Shown one piece after another: positions 22,677 through 35,701 of a stretch of 64,000 nucleotides of DNA (the first letter of the stretch is position 1; each line of letters starts with the position of its first letter). The DNA is taken from NCBI RefSeq assembly GCF_017591425.1, contig NW_024466413.1, forward strand, positions 1,364,001-1,428,000. The letters run 5' to 3'. The notes below the pieces were generated by a model. The model was not told the origin of the DNA and ran no database searches. It worked only from the letters and a program-made list of their open reading frames with translations. The DNA is from Ochotona curzoniae (Eukaryota > Chordata > Mammalia > Lagomorpha > Ochotonidae). The position numbers and the translations under genes are program-made.

Positions 22677-25600
22677 GAAATCCACACCTATGCAATTAGA
22701 AAATGTAAGTGAAAGAATGGTATGCTTTATAAACATTCAGATGTTTTAAGTGAAAATGTGCCAGGATAGGAAATGGCACAATGAAAGTACCTAATGAGTT
22801 GTACGTACGCACAAGATCCTGGGATCCTGGGTGTGAGGGAGGGTCCAGTCCTCAACGTCAAGCCACAGGCCTGGGGAAGAGCCCTGAGCATTGGGAGGAA
22901 GCAACACCCCTCTTGGCAGCTGAAAGGCTCTGAGCCCTCCTGACAAGCTCTCTGCCTCTCCCTGCAACTCAGGGCAGCAAGTGCCATCAGCTGTGCCCAC
23001 TGTGGCAGCCAGAAGACCCCTGGGCAGCCAGTGTCTTGTAACCTCCAGCGAGTGGCTTGCAGAACAGACAGTGCTATATAAAAGAAATAAAAATGTAAAA
23101 TACTTCTTAAGATTGTGTGTGGGGGTGGGTGGTCAGGGGTGGTGTCTCAATCCCTCTTTCTTATGACTGAGGGGTAATCACAGTGAAGGTGCTAAGCATG
23201 CATGTTTTATGCCGTTCTGCTGTTACAACAGACATTGGCCGATGGTTAGCAGTGCATGCACAGGGGCTGTGCACATGGCATTATCATTTGTTCCTGGTTG
23301 CATTGCTTTTAGCCAGATACTGCTATACTAAAGCACCCAAAGCTCAGTACTTCGTAACAATGATTTTGATGTCCTTTGTTACCTCCAGCTGACTGGGTTT
23401 GACAGGGGTCGTGCATACACTACATGCAGCAGAGATGAGCTGCACTGGGGCATCTGAGACTGCTGGGTGGACCAGTAGGGAATGCCAAACTTCCGTCTCC
23501 ACTGTGTTGTCAAAATTCTTTCAGTTCACCCAGGGTGTGTGGAAGATTCCAGGCCACTTAGGAGTGTGCAGATACTGGCACAAGTCACTCCTCCCATATT
23601 CTACCAGTCAAAACGAGTTACAAGGCCAGCCCAACTCCAGGGGGAGATGGACTCTGACCCTGCACAGGAAGCCTTATCTGCAGGGATGGGAAGAGCTTTG
23701 GCTGTCATTTTACAGACTGTCATCCGAGCTAATTTTCTATTCCCTGAGTGCATTTAAGAGGGAAAACATAAAAAACATATGTTTGGCAGCCAAATATGAT
23801 ACATTGATACAGAGCAAATGGCGGAGCGGGGGGGAACTCAAGAAAAATATGATGCTGTCTTTGGCATTCATAAGTAGAAAGTTCTGGCTAGAACAAATTA
23901 TTGAATTGCCTGTTTTGTTCTACTCATGTCTTAAATGGAAATGGAGAGGCTTGCTGTACTTAGAGATACCTAAGTGCTCCAGGTTCAAATTCCATTTCCA
24001 TTACAGCTTAGCTTCCTAAACTTAGAGAAGAGTTCCCCTTAGTTAATTTTTTAGGATCGTCATGTTTAAAACGAGCATGGTGGGTGACATGTGCCTCTCA
24101 GGAGTATGGCAAGGATCAGATGGATTATGCAGAGTTCGAAAGCTTCCTGACACTGCCGGAAGGCTCCTTGGAGCTCCATGCTAGGTTAGAAGCTTCTGGT
24201 TGTCTACGTAATGGCACTAACCCTGTGCTGATGCAGGGCTCCATGCCTGGGCACAAGAAGCTGCCTTCTGCCCTGGCAGGAGTTGACATCTTCTCTGATG
24301 GACCAAGGAAGGTCACACAGATCGTGTGATGACATCAGTTGACTCGAGACGAGCTGGCTTCACTGGGGAGGGTCTCTCCAGCGAGGAGATGGACTGACAC
24401 TGGTCCCAGACACAACAGAAGGGTAGAAGAGTCCTGGCAGAGCTAAGAGAATAACCATTGTCATTGGAACCCACACAGAGCAAGGGCGTTTATGGGACAA
24501 CGCAGGCTCTGGAGTAAGTACTGGTGAAGGTGGGGCCAACCCAAGATTCACAGCTGTGGCTGCATCACAGCAGGGCACACTTGCCATCCTAGGGGCTGAT
24601 TTTGTCTCAAGAGCACAGCCAGATGCAGTGATGGCATAAACTCAGCACTGTCCAAAAACAAGGCATTGTGTCATATATTAAGGAACAGAATACTGTTTCA
24701 TTTTCTAAATCTTAAGAAATCCAGTTCTATAATAGTGACAGTCTGTGGAAACATACTTTGATAGATCATTTAAGTGCAGGTTCCATTATCTTATTTTACA
24801 AGCTAGATGTTTACGACTAGATCCTGTGAACAATAATTCCTGATGTGCGTGACTCCTATGCCGTGTGCCTTCTTCTGCAGTGCTTCTTTGAAAGTGCTTT
24901 AGGGATGATTTCACTGGGATGCTATTGCCATGTTTTGATTTGAGCTAGCAGTGTGAGTGCAGCTCATTCAGTGGATGGGGGTAAACTTTGGCCTCACATT
25001 GGTCCAGGACAGTCCTGCTCTTAGATGTTCTAGAATACTCCACATACAGGAAAGGGCAGAAGATCATAAAGGAGTGGCAACTCTGTCAGACATGCTCTTA
25101 ATTCCTGATGCATGGATGAAAGGAGCCTCTTGCGTGGATGTGGGAACACTGAGGGGGTGTTGCCTCAGTGTGGGGGAGAGAGTCAGCATGAATCTAAAGG
25201 CCACCAATCTGTCATTACTGAAGTAAATTACAGGTGGTTGTCAAATGACTCATTGAGTCGGGGACTTCCATTGGTTGTTTCAAAAAAACAGAAGAAAAAA
25301 GCCACCGTGACATCTTCCTGTCCCTAGTCAGCTATAGGAACATTCCACGAATCAGGACTTCTCCTCCGTACGAGGAATTTAAACCCCGCTAAGCTTCTGG
25401 CACAGCCTGAACCAGCATGAGCCCTCTGGCTAATAGCTTCTTTACCCAGGGAGTTGGAGGGTGTTCTGCTTGAAGCTCTTTGCCCAGTTTGTGGTGCAAG
25501 GTAAGATAGTAGATAGAGTCCACAGAGGCATCCCCCAGATAGTAGTGACCTAGAGAGAGGTCACAGCAGGGCGATATGATGTCATGAAAATGGAGGAACA

Positions 25601-25915
25601 CTACAGGCTACGAAACTCAGCATTGGACAGGAGGCTGTTGATGGACTCAGTCTGACATTGAGATGAGAGCATGTGGGCAGGGGGCTTCAGCTGGGTCCGT
25701 TCCAAGCCTGTGAGCAGCAGAGTGCAGGTGCTGGTATACTGTCCTGGTTGAACATAGGGGCCTTACAGAGTGATGCAGAAGATGGAGGGATTTTCTCTGG
25801 AATTTTCCCATTCTTGCTGTATCCCTGTATACCCTTGGAGAATCAGGCCTATGCATACAAGTCATATATACTGGACTTAGGTTTGTCAGTCAAGAGTATG
25901 GTACATTATTGATTT

Positions 25916-26220
25916 TCTTTTTAAGATTTATTTATTTATTTATTTGAAAGTTGGAGTTATAGTGAGAGAGGAGGATAGAGAGATCCTCTATCTGTTTGAA
26001 TTCCCCACATGGCCACAGCAGCCAGGAATGGGCCAGGCTGAAACCAAGAACTTCTACAGGGAGTTGGAAGGGCCCAAGCACTTGTGTCATCTGCTGCTGC
26101 TTTTCCAAGGCCGTTAGCAGGGAGCAGGATTGAAAGTGGAGTAGTCAGGACACAAACTGATGCCAGTTTATGATGGCAGCTACTGCAGGCAGTAGCTTGA
26201 CTCATGAGGCCATAACACAA
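25916..26220 (-). mobile_element. C-SINE, antisense
   Basis: A taagatttatttatttatttatttg tail is followed by gagagatcctctatctg, cacatggccacagcagcc, gttagcagggagcaggattg and catgaggccataacacaag. Confidence 0.85.
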
Positions 26221-26475
26221 GGATACGGCATTTGTATCCAAGTCAGTGTTTATCCTGGATCTACAAACCCTTAGGATGCCTGTCACAAATCCAGAAGAAA
26301 GATACAGGAGTTAGATTTTCCAGTAAGGAAAATTGCGTGTAAGAAATTTTAACTTACCTGAAGGATGAGCTTACATTCTGTGGGTCTCGGGTGTGTACCT
26401 GTGAATTGTGTTATATTTACTTAACATTAGCTCTTTCCTCCCACCAAAATGGTGTGTTTCCTATCTGGAGATGTT

Positions 26476-26570
26476 GAGAGAGAGAGAGAGAGAGAAGAAG
26501 AAGGAGGAGGAGGAGGAGGAGATAAGAGAAAAACAAGGAGGAGATGGAGGAGATAAGAGAAGAGGGGGAG
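26476..26570. repeat. Polypurine tract (GA, GAA, GGA repeats)
   Basis: About 95 bases on the + strand are almost all A or G, made of GA, GAA and GGA words. Pyrimidine breaks occur near 26523, 26534, 26545 and 26553. Confidence 0.93.
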
Positions 26571-27740
26571 TCTTTCCCCTGAGGAAGCTGTTCATTAAGG
26601 CAGACTCGGGGAGGGGGCCCTTGCAGCATTTGAGGCTGTGGCTCACTGGGAGGCACAATCCAGGCACCTGCTTGCCTTTCCCTGTCAAAGCACAAGAAAA
26701 GATAGCACTGTAAATTGTGGAAAGGCATGGAAATTGTCATGATTAGTTTTAGTAATGTTTTGAGAGGGAATTTACATTTCCATTAAGTGGAGGCATTTAA
26801 GAGTTTCACCGTGTAAGGGTGGGGAAAAGACATTTTGCCTTCAAATGAATCTATTTAATTTTTTTTCAGGGTCGATTAAGTGCACCTAAATATCAAATGT
26901 GCCTGTTTTCATGAAGAATGCTAAGTAGGCAAACTATTCCCACTGCGAGCATCTAAGGAGCTGCTGGGGGCCCGAAAGGGCAGCTCAGGGCTCTGGGCTC
27001 CCTGGATGGACTCCCTGCTTTAACAGAGCACTTGGAGGAAGGGTTGTCAGGCTCTCTTCTTCCAGCCAAATCAAAACAATTGGCTCAGAACCAGTGAGGA
27101 CCAGACTGAAAGCCTGAGCAGATCACAAGTCCCCTCTGGCAGTTGTCCAGGATCCTGCTGCCATTGGGTCAAGCCAGGTTGACACGGTCTTCTTGGCTCT
27201 GCAGCCTGTTTGGCTCCTGAAGGTCTGTTCATTTCCTATCATGTCCGGTGCGTCCTCCCTCTCTGCCTCTGCCCCTGCTTTTCTGGTATGGTGAACACCT
27301 TTCCCTCCCTTCCTTTCCTCCGACCCCGCTGACTCGCAGGAAGCCTGCATGCAGTGTGCAGGATCAGGCTGTCCAAGGGCAATATCCTGTCCCATTAGAA
27401 TCAGTCATTCCTCCTGGGAGTTTCCTTCCAACAACCTGTACCGAGGCACTTGTACTCCCAGCCCTCCCCTCCTGCATGCCTGTGCTGTTTCTGATGGAAC
27501 TATTCTGCATCCACACCCCAGCTCCTTGTGAGTAGGCTCTGAATGCATCTTATTGACACAGAGCTTGATGGAGCTGCCTTTGTAGAGACTGCGTGATTGA
27601 AACAGTGACTGTGGGGATTTGAGTACACCTGCTTTTCCAGGTGCCTGACTCCTGCTCCAGGTCATCCAGGTAAACCTCCTTTTGTACAGAAAGTGAGGGA
27701 GGTCCCCTGATACTTGAGTTCTCCTGGAGTGGACATTTCA

Positions 27741-28068
27741 TTTTTTAAAAGATTTATTTATTTTTATTGGAAAGGCAGATTTACAGAAGGAGAGACAGAG
27801 ATAAAGCTCTTCCATCTGCTAGCTCACTCCCCAAGTGGCTGCAATAGCCAAAGCTAAGCCAATCCAAAACCAGGAACCGGGAGCTTCCTCCAGGTCTCCC
27901 ACACCTGTACAAGGTCCCAAGGCTTTGGGCCATTCTCTGCTGCTTCCCCATCCCACAAGCTGGGAGCTGGATGCGGAGTGGAGCAGCCAGGACATTAACT
28001 GGTGCCCATGTGGGATCCTGATGCTTGCAAGGCAAGGACTTCAGCCACTGAGCCATTGTGCCAGGCCC
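27741..28068 (-). mobile_element. C-SINE, antisense, full length
   Basis: It runs from ttttttaaaagatttattta to agccattgtgccaggccc with all intermediate blocks (tccatctgctagctcactcc, aaaccaggaaccgggagc, cacaagctgggagctggatg). A loose tggacattt/tggacactt repeat flanks it. Confidence 0.93.
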
Positions 28069-28237
28069 AAATGGACACTTCTTTACTAACATTTGCCTAC
28101 CTATTAGGAAAGTTTCTGCTGTTGTCTGGGTCACTGCTTGTTCCTTGCTTAGGTAGCAGCATAAACAGTCTGGGCCTGTGTGAGGGAGCTTGCTTCTGTT
28201 CAGTATGGCTTGCTTCTGTTCAGTGTGAACCTGAAAG

Positions 28238-28291
28238 TAGATATATAGATAAATAGATGATGGATAGATAGATAGATACATAGATAGATAA
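28238..28291. repeat. (GATA)n microsatellite
   Basis: Interrupted GATA/TAGA units, about 13 in total. Confidence 0.92.
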
Positions 28292-29351
28292 AGAGCCCCT
28301 GGCGTGTGATTCCAGAGAACAAGAAAAGGTGCAAAGGGGTGTTCTTGTGGATGGGAGGAGCCCAGTGTCTGACTGAAGCACAGGTAGGGGAGCACTAGGA
28401 CACCTGCTGGGCCTGGACCACCTCACCTCCTGGGCTAGGCTGTCTTTGCCTGTCAATGAGAATGAAAGCAGTGCTTTTCACTTGGTAATTGTGAGAACTA
28501 AGCCTAGGACTCTGTGGAGGCATACAGAAGGAGGCTGCACAGAAGGAGCCCTCAATCAAGGCTGTTTTTCGTTCCAGAAGCCAGGATCTGCATACATGGG
28601 GCAAGCTTTGTGGACCAACATGTTAGCCCAGATGGAGTTTGCTTATTCAGTGTTTGTGAGGGCCTCCTGGTGCTGGGCTGTAGTTTCAGTGCTCTCTGAG
28701 CCAGAATATACAGCAGGGAATCTTTCTACTCGCTTTTCAGCCAGGGTCTCGATATGGACTGGCAGGTGGGCAGTGAGAAGATTTTTGTAATATATAGTGA
28801 GTTTGTTCAGAGTCACTGGATCTTTTAAAAAATGAAAAGCATTTTTGGTTCCTGCTTAAGATCTCTCCCCAGAGCCCTGGCACCATGCTGCTCCCATGTT
28901 CTGCTTCCTGGAGGGGTGCCCGATGCCCGATGCCTGGCGCCTGGTGGTGATTTTTCCCTGTGTGTTTATTGAATTAGCGAATGAAAGATGAGACCACATC
29001 AGAGACAGTTTGGGCCAAAGAATGGGAAGGAAGCGAGGCTGAATTCTATGTAATTAACACAAAAGGATGCAACTGTCTGAGGAAAGCATCTCAATAGGAA
29101 AATGTGCTATTTTAGGTTCTCAGTACTTATTAAAAATACTGATTAATTTGAAAAAATCCTAAAAGAGTCCCCTGCCCCCAAAGACTAGGCAGCGAGTTTC
29201 TGTCTTAGAGACCTTTATGTGGGATCCTCTCTTCTGGAGCTTAACCCTCCTGGAATATGGTGATTCTTTGCCAACCTTGTCTGGTTGGTACGTTCAACAC
29301 ATCCCATTCTTTCTTTTCTCAAATGTGGCCTTCTCAGAGATGCATCTTTTA

Positions 29352-29482
29352 AAATTTTTAAGTGTCTTCTTATTTATTAGAAAGGAATATTCAGAGGGAG
29401 ATAGAAAGAAGGAGGAGGCAAGGAGAGAGAGAGAGAGACAGAGAGAGACAGAGAGGGAGAAGAGATTTTCCATCTGCTATCT
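29352..29482 (-). mobile_element. C-SINE 3'-end fragment, antisense
   Basis: The piece cttatttattagaaaggaat, a GA-rich stretch and gattttccatctgctatct represents only the tail third of the element. Confidence 0.65.
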
Positions 29483-29708
29483 TCAATATATAAATCCCAA
29501 ACTTCTTTCTGTTTTTGAATTCTTGTTTGCAATTAATGGAAAATGGACCATGGGAGAAACAAATGAAAATTAGAGTCAAAAATGTTTGGAAAGAAAAAAT
29601 GGGGAGAATCATATATATATGACACAGAAAATGTTTTCATGCTTACAGGAATTATAAATATTTAATATGTTATATTTTATACCATCAGGGAAAGAGAAAG
29701 GTTTTAAG

Positions 29709-30025
29709 CTTTTTTATTTAAAGGTCAATTAGAGAGATAGAGTGAGAGGGCAAGAGAGACAAAGAGAGAGACTTCTTTAGGTCTTCCACCTGTGGTTCAC
29801 ACTCCAGCTGACCATAATGACTGGGACTGGGCTACATTAAAGCCATAATCTGGGAATTCCTTCTGCATCTCCCACGTGGGTGTCAAGGGCCCAAGTACTT
29901 GGGCCATCTTCTCCTTTCCTAAGTGCCTTAGCAGGAAGCTTGATGGGAAGTGGGGCAGCTGTTCTAACCAGTGCTCTGAATGGGATGCTGGTTTTGCAAG
30001 TGGCAGGTTCACCCTCGGACCCAAG
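29709..30025 (-). mobile_element. C-SINE, antisense, diverged
   Basis: It contains tttttatttaaaggtcaatt, a GA-rich block, ggtcttccacctgtggttc, aagccataatctgggaattc, ttagcaggaagcttgatgg and tgggatgctggttttgc. Confidence 0.8.
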
Positions 30026-30056
30026 TGTCAGTCCAGGCTTAATCGATCCTGATTTT

Positions 30057-30069
30057 AAATGTGTATGTA
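30057..30069. repeat. Left target-site duplication of a young C-SINE
   Basis: AAATGTGTATGTA is repeated exactly at 30401-30413. Confidence 0.92.
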
Positions 30070-30400
30070 GGGCCCGGCGCGGTGGCGCAAGTGGTTAAAG
30101 GTCCTCGCCTTGCACGCCCGGGATCCCATATGGGCTCCGGTTCTAATCCCGGCAGCCCCGCTTCCCTTCCAGCTCCCTGCCTGTGGCCTGGGAAAGCAGT
30201 TGAGGACAGCCCAAGGCTTTGGGAACCTGCACCCGCGTGGGAGACCCGGAAGAGGCTCCTGGCTTCGGATCGGCATAGTATCGGCCCGTTGCGCTCACTT
30301 GGGGAGTGAATCATCGGATGGAAGATCTTCCTCTCTGTCTCTCCTCTCTGTATATCCGCCTTTCCAATGAAAAAATAATAAAAATAAATCTTTAAAAAAA
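30070..30400 (+). mobile_element. Young full-length C-SINE, sense
   Basis: It starts GGGCCCGGCGCGG. It has an A-box-like TGGCGCAAGTGG and a B-box-like GGTTCTAATCC, so the internal RNA polymerase III promoter elements look intact. The body is followed by a CT-rich region and an AATAAAAATAAATC-type A-rich tail. Perfect 13-bp direct repeats flank it. It is the least diverged copy here together with 61946-62270, and still rich in CpG. The family is tRNA-derived and would be mobilised by L1 enzymes; no protein is encoded. Confidence 0.97.
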
Positions 30401-30413
30401 AAATGTGTATGTA
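30401..30413. repeat. Right target-site duplication of a young C-SINE
   Basis: Exact copy of 30057-30069. Confidence 0.92.
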
Positions 30414-31849
30414 AATCAGAATAGCATCATTGACTTCTTTAGCAAGTATTGTATATTTTAAATATGTGTTGTGCTTTTAAAGTCACATTTATGTGTTTTA
30501 TTGCTCTAGTGCCCATGCAAGGGTGAGTTGATATGTAGGGAAAAGCTCCATTGCCTAAAAATGATTCAGTTGATGTGAGCAAGAAGGGCCTGATGCAGGG
30601 GGTTCTGGGCAGAGCCCCTGGGGAGCTAACCAGTTCCAAGGGAGTCACTTGTAGACACAGAGTTGATGAAGGAAAAGATGAGCTTTCATTTGCAGGTAGA
30701 GTCTGTTTTTTTTATGAGAAGACAACCAAGACCTTCAGAGGCCCTGGGCACATCCACAGGTGGGCACATCCACAGGTGGGCACAAAGAGAGGGAGGAGGG
30801 TCAGCCCAAGTAAAGGGAATTTCAAAGAGAATGCTTCAGTCCATAGCACCAAAAGTTACATGGGGCTTTGATTCAGCCAAATGTTAGCAGCGTGTATCCT
30901 CAGGGTCTTTGAAATAAAACTTGTGGCGTTATCCCTGACACATGCCCTACACCAAGGCTGAACTACATTCTACTCAGCAAGCAGCCGCCTGTACTTGTTC
31001 CCAGACACCTGCTGATGTACTTAAGGTGCTGCTTCTCCTTGATCACTTTTTAGCACATCATCAAATCCCTCAGCTCAGTTCTGCCTCCCACTAGACATAG
31101 GCTTGGTCTGCCCTCCAGGTAAGTACAATTTTGTTTCCTTTCCCCCCACTCCCCACAAAATCTAATATTTCAGCGGAACCTTTGTCTTGGTCTCCATTCT
31201 CCTCTACCTCTTTGCCTCTAATCTTCCTTCTGAGCTCTGTCCACAGACTGCCAACCCAGGGAGTCTCCCCTGGCTTGATGAGCAGTCACCATCCTAAGTG
31301 TGGCTATATTTGTGTGGGAAATATCTGCTTCTTCCCGGACCCCATCCGACTGAAGGTCAAGGAAGGCAGGACTGCGTTTTCACTCTTCTTGGTTGTCAGT
31401 ACCTGACTTGATGTCCACCTCTCAGGACCAACACCCAGGTGGCCTAGGTAGGAGGCTTTGTCGCTAGGCAAGTCGCTAGCCAAGGCAATGGCTGTGCCTC
31501 TCCCACTAGGCTGGACAGTGTACCAGGGTATGCTGGGATGCCATTGGCAGGAACCGTCCCCTTTGCATCCTTTCTTTAGTTGAGTTTCAGCTTCCCCCTT
31601 CTGAGACTTGTACGCTTGGGAACCTGGGTCAAAGAAATGAACAAGCGAAGGTAGGATGTAAGGACTGAATCAAGTGTGAGTGAGGTACTATCCTGCTGCT
31701 GTTTCCATTTCTAGGTAGTTTGCATCCATTTGGAGTAGATTCAGGAGGTCCTTACCTTGATGCCTGTGAATTAGGAACTAGAGAAAATAGTCCTGAATGG
31801 GAAATGCAGTAGTTTAAGGGCTGATAGGAATTTCAAGATGAAATGGAAG

Positions 31850-31925
31850 CTTGCAGACACCGAGTCATTACATTAATTTGCTGAGATTAGCAGCCAGTGG
31901 TAAAGCCGGTGCTTTAACTCAGGAA
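31850..31925 (-). repeat. MIR-like fragment
   Basis: The stretch tgctgagattagcagccagtgg, then taaagccggtgctttaactc resembles reversed MIR. It is short. Confidence 0.35.
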
Positions 31926-32099
31926 AATGAGACCCTGGCGACTTGCTCGGCATGCGCAGTATTTTCTTGTTTCCTGTGAGAGAGGCCTTCCGTTTCTTTG
32001 CAGTTACAGTAAGGCATTCATAAAACACTACTGGGATATTTCAGCAGGTTGGGTCATTTCAGGTTTATTCTAAACATGTTCCATTCATTGTGCTGGGAA

Positions 32100-34930
32100 C
32101 TGGACCTTTTCAATTGTCTCTCAATTTTTTAAATTTAATATATTTATTGTGATTTATGTAACAAAAATCATTATATTAAACAATTAAACTTCAATATCAT
32201 CTCTTGGGAATGATGATGCAATAAACAACCTTTGTTTCTTTTTCTAATTTTATTGATGTAAATTGTCAAATAGGGCTGTATTCACAGCCTACACATGATC
32301 ATTTGAATAGATATGCTTTTGAAATGATCACAGTAATTAAGTTAGTCAACAGATCACCACTGCATGTGGCTCATGTGTGGGTGTCAAGAATACCTACTTA
32401 ACAACTTCTTTTACTAAATTTCAAGTATAAAATATCATATTGTTTATTATACCCACTGTAACACTTATTAGAGCCTCAGAAACGATCGGCCCTGTTAACT
32501 GAAGTTTTCTACTCTTTGACCAACACCTTCCTGTCGTGCCTTCTCCTAGCTCCTGGGGGAAACAGCAGTGTGCTTTCAGAGTTTGACATGACTATGAGGT
32601 CATGATACTCAGCATGGTTCTACCTGCACAGTCCATCCACACTGTCATAAGTGCTGTCGCTGCTTGCTTTCGTGTGTCTGGATCCAATGCCGTTGTCATG
32701 ATGCTGTGCTTTCTTTTTCCTTTAGTTTCTGTTCATCCATGGGCAGACACTTGGCTGTTTCTGTGTCTCGTCTGCTGTGAATAATATTGCAAGGTCATGA
32801 AGGTGCAGATACTTCTTCAAGAGTGATTTTATTTCCTCCGGATGTAAGTCCGGAGGTGGGATTGTTGTGTCGTGTGGTCCCTTAAATCTTTTAGGAACTT
32901 CCATTAATGGTCCTTAACTACTGGGGCAACTTGTGTGCCCATCAACAACGTGTGTGTTATTCTCCCACACGCTCAACCAACAGTTACCATTTGACTTTTT
33001 GATGTTACCTAACAGTGTGAGATTATATCTCATTTGGTTTTCTTTGTATTTCTTTGATAAACAGTGATGTTGACAAATTTTTCTTATACTTCTGGCACAT
33101 TGTTATAAAGTATTTGGAAAAAATGTCCATGCAGGTCCTTTCCCAATGTTAAAATTGATAATCAACTGACTTGTTTTTGTTACTTGGTTATTCGCTTCAT
33201 GAGTACTATATTGTTTTATGTTAATCTCCACTTAGAGATATGGCTTACAAATATTTTTTTAGGTTTCCTAGGCTGTTTCTTCATTGTTTTGTTTTTTTTG
33301 TTTCTTTTTCTTGCTCAAGTGTTTTAATTTGATGAATTTCACTTGTTTAGTTTTGCTTCATTGCCTGTGCTTTTAGAATCAAAAGTATGATTGCCCACAC
33401 CAATGTCAAAGAACTTTTACAGATGTTTTCTTCTATATGGCTTAAGTTTTCAGTTTTTATATTTAAGTCTTTCATCCACTTAAGTTTGTTTTGTCCATAA
33501 AGTAAGTATTTGATTTCATTCTTTCACATGTGGAAATCCAGTTTTCCCACCCCATTTATTTACAGTCCTTTAGGCAATGCTGTTTAAAAAAACTGTTGGC
33601 CTAAATGTATGATTTGTTTTTTAACTCTTTTTTTCTGTTCCAAGGGGGCTCTGCAGCTTTTCATGACAGAATCATCCTTGTTGATTATTATAGCTCTATT
33701 TTGTATATTTGTATATTATAGCTTTTGTATATTTTGAAACCAGAGAGTGTGATGCTTTTTTTTTTTTCTTTTCACTCAAAATGTTCTTTGGATATTTAAG
33801 GTCTTTTGTTGTTCCATATGGATTTTGAGATTCTTTTTCTATTTCTGTGACAAAGGATATTGGAATTCTTATAGGAATTACTTTGAATCTGAATACATTA
33901 ATTCTTCCGACCATGAAGATAGGGTGTTTCTCAGTTATCTTGCTTTCAGTTTCTTACATCACTATGCGATAGTTTTAGTATACAGGTCATTTCCTCCTTA
34001 GTTAAATTCATTCCTGATTTTTTATCATTTTCACAGTTACTATAAATGAGGTTGCCTTACTGGCTCATTTTTCAGGTAGTTTTCCTTCAGTGGATGCAAA
34101 CACAATTAAGTGCTGCACGTTGATTTTGCATTCTGAATCATAAATAGTGATTTGCTTCCATTCTAAGAGTCTGTTCTGCGCATCCTTGATGTACCCTTAG
34201 AGATTGTCCTGTCATAAGGTGGTGTCAGCTGCAGATGTACATTTTACCTGTTCCGACGTGGATGTGCTTTGTTCTTTTCACTTCCCTACTTATAACTCAG
34301 ACTTTCAATCCTGTGTTCAACTGAAGCGGTAGGAGTTTGCTTCCTTGTCTTCTCTTGATTTTAGAAGTGCTTTGCACTTTCACCACTGAGATTCACGTTA
34401 GCCTGGGCTTTATTATATGTCACGGCCATCGGCATGTTTGGGGATGCTCCTTTTGCCTCTCCTGTTGTGAAGCTGGTTATCATGAAAGGATGTTTAATTT
34501 CCCCAAGTGCTTTGTGTGCGTCAACCGGGCTGGTCACTCGGTTTTCTTCCTTTTTGCATTCATGTAGTGCCTCACATTTACAGATGTGTGTATGAAGAAT
34601 CCTCCATGGCAAATCCTATTTGATCATGGTTTATGACCACTTTATTGTGCTGGTAGATCAGCTTTGTTGGTGTTTTATGAGACACTTTTACATCTGTGGT
34701 CATTGAGGTTTTTGGTCTGTAATTTTCTTCTCTGGCTTTGCCATCTGAGTAATGCTGGACTTGTAAGGAGAGTTTGGAATACTTCAGTTTTACGGAGGAG
34801 CTGCTTCTTCTTTAAATACTTGTGTGATAGAAATTTTATGCCTATGTCCTATTTGTCTTTGGCCCTAGAAAAGCTTTCCATTAGTCAAATGAATATGCTT
34901 GCACCTGACCTTTTGGAACCCAGTATTTCA
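32100..34930 (-). mobile_element. Large ancient L1 (3' region and ORF2), antisense
   Basis: About 2.8 kb reads as the reverse strand of L1. The 3' untranslated part is at 32.1-32.6 kb. It is followed by ctgtgaataatattgcaagg, gagattatatctcatttggt, cattgcctgtgcttttagaa, acatgtggaaatccagtttt, ttctatttctgtgacaaagg, attaattcttccgaccatga and atcatgaaaggatgtttaat, in the expected L1 order. The sequence is strongly diverged, with many stops in the ORF2 direction, so it is a dead element. Confidence 0.9.
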
Positions 34931-35059
34931 CCAAGACATGCCATTTTCCCAGTCTAATTATAGCCACCATGATGCAGCCACTTTTCAGGCAGGCTGTTTG
35001 TTCAAACCCAGATCATTGTCAGAAGGTTTTGTGTGTGGTGTTTTTAGAAAGTTGCAAGT

Positions 35060-35150
35060 AGCAAAGAGCTTGTATTTAATGAATCCTTCAGACCCTGAGA
35101 GCAGATACTACTGTCTGGAGGTACAGAAAGCCCAGGGGACAGGCCCCTGT
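35060..35150 (-). repeat. MIR-like fragment
   Basis: The stretch tttaatgaatccttcagacc, tactactgtctggaggtaca resembles the reversed MIR core. It is diverged. Confidence 0.4.
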
Positions 35151-35370
35151 TGTGAGCCACCCACCTACGGCAGGCAGCAGGGCAGTGGTGAGTGGCCAGT
35201 GGAGAGGCACAGTCCTGGTGGCTCGTGATGCGCAGGTGTCCCTTGGCCTGGATTTGGGTTCCATGGGAGGTCTTAGACAAGCCACTTTCCCTCTCTCAGC
35301 CCCTGCCGGCTATCCGAGTTGCCAGTGGTGTTTGCTTCTGGTTTTTCAGTTCATTTCCACACCCTTTAAA

Positions 35371-35701
35371 TTTTATTTTTAAAGATTTATTTATTTTTAC
35401 TGGAAAGGCAGATATACAGAGAGGAGATACAGAGAGAAAGAGCCTCCATCTGCTGATTCACTCTCCAAGTGGCCACAACAGCTGGAGCTGAGCTGATCCA
35501 AAGCCAGGAGCCAGGAGCCTCCTCTGGGTTTCCCACGTAGGTGCAGGGCCCCAAGGCTTTGGGCCATCCTTAACTACTTTCTCAGGCCACAAGCAGGGAG
35601 CTGGATGGGAAGTGAAGCATCCGGGACACAAAATGGCACCCAAATGGGATCCCGGCAAGTGCAAGGCAAGGACTTTATCCACTAGTCTACTGCGCTGGCC
35701 C
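35371..35701 (-). mobile_element. C-SINE, antisense, full length
   Basis: It runs from taaagatttatttatttttac to actagtctactgcgctggccc, with catctgctgattcactctcc, aaagccaggagccaggagcc and gccacaagcagggagctgg well kept. Confidence 0.94.

Noticed and set aside
23399..24019. The longest open frame of the window (206 codons)
   Set aside because: No protein family signature, no splice-site context and Trp/Ser/Leu-rich composition typical of chance frames. It lies in unique intron with no other support.
24084..24329. A tidy 81-codon frame after a possible acceptor (tgcctctcag)
   Set aside because: No clear donor fit, no family match and the frame does not join the flanking FAM135B exons in phase.
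27781..28395. A 204-codon frame on the - strand
   Set aside because: It reads through an antisense C-SINE and a GATA microsatellite; the length comes from repeat composition.
30061..30370. Several overlapping frames around the young SINE on both strands
   Set aside because: The SINE is tRNA-derived and non-coding; the same translated strings appear at 61934-62338.
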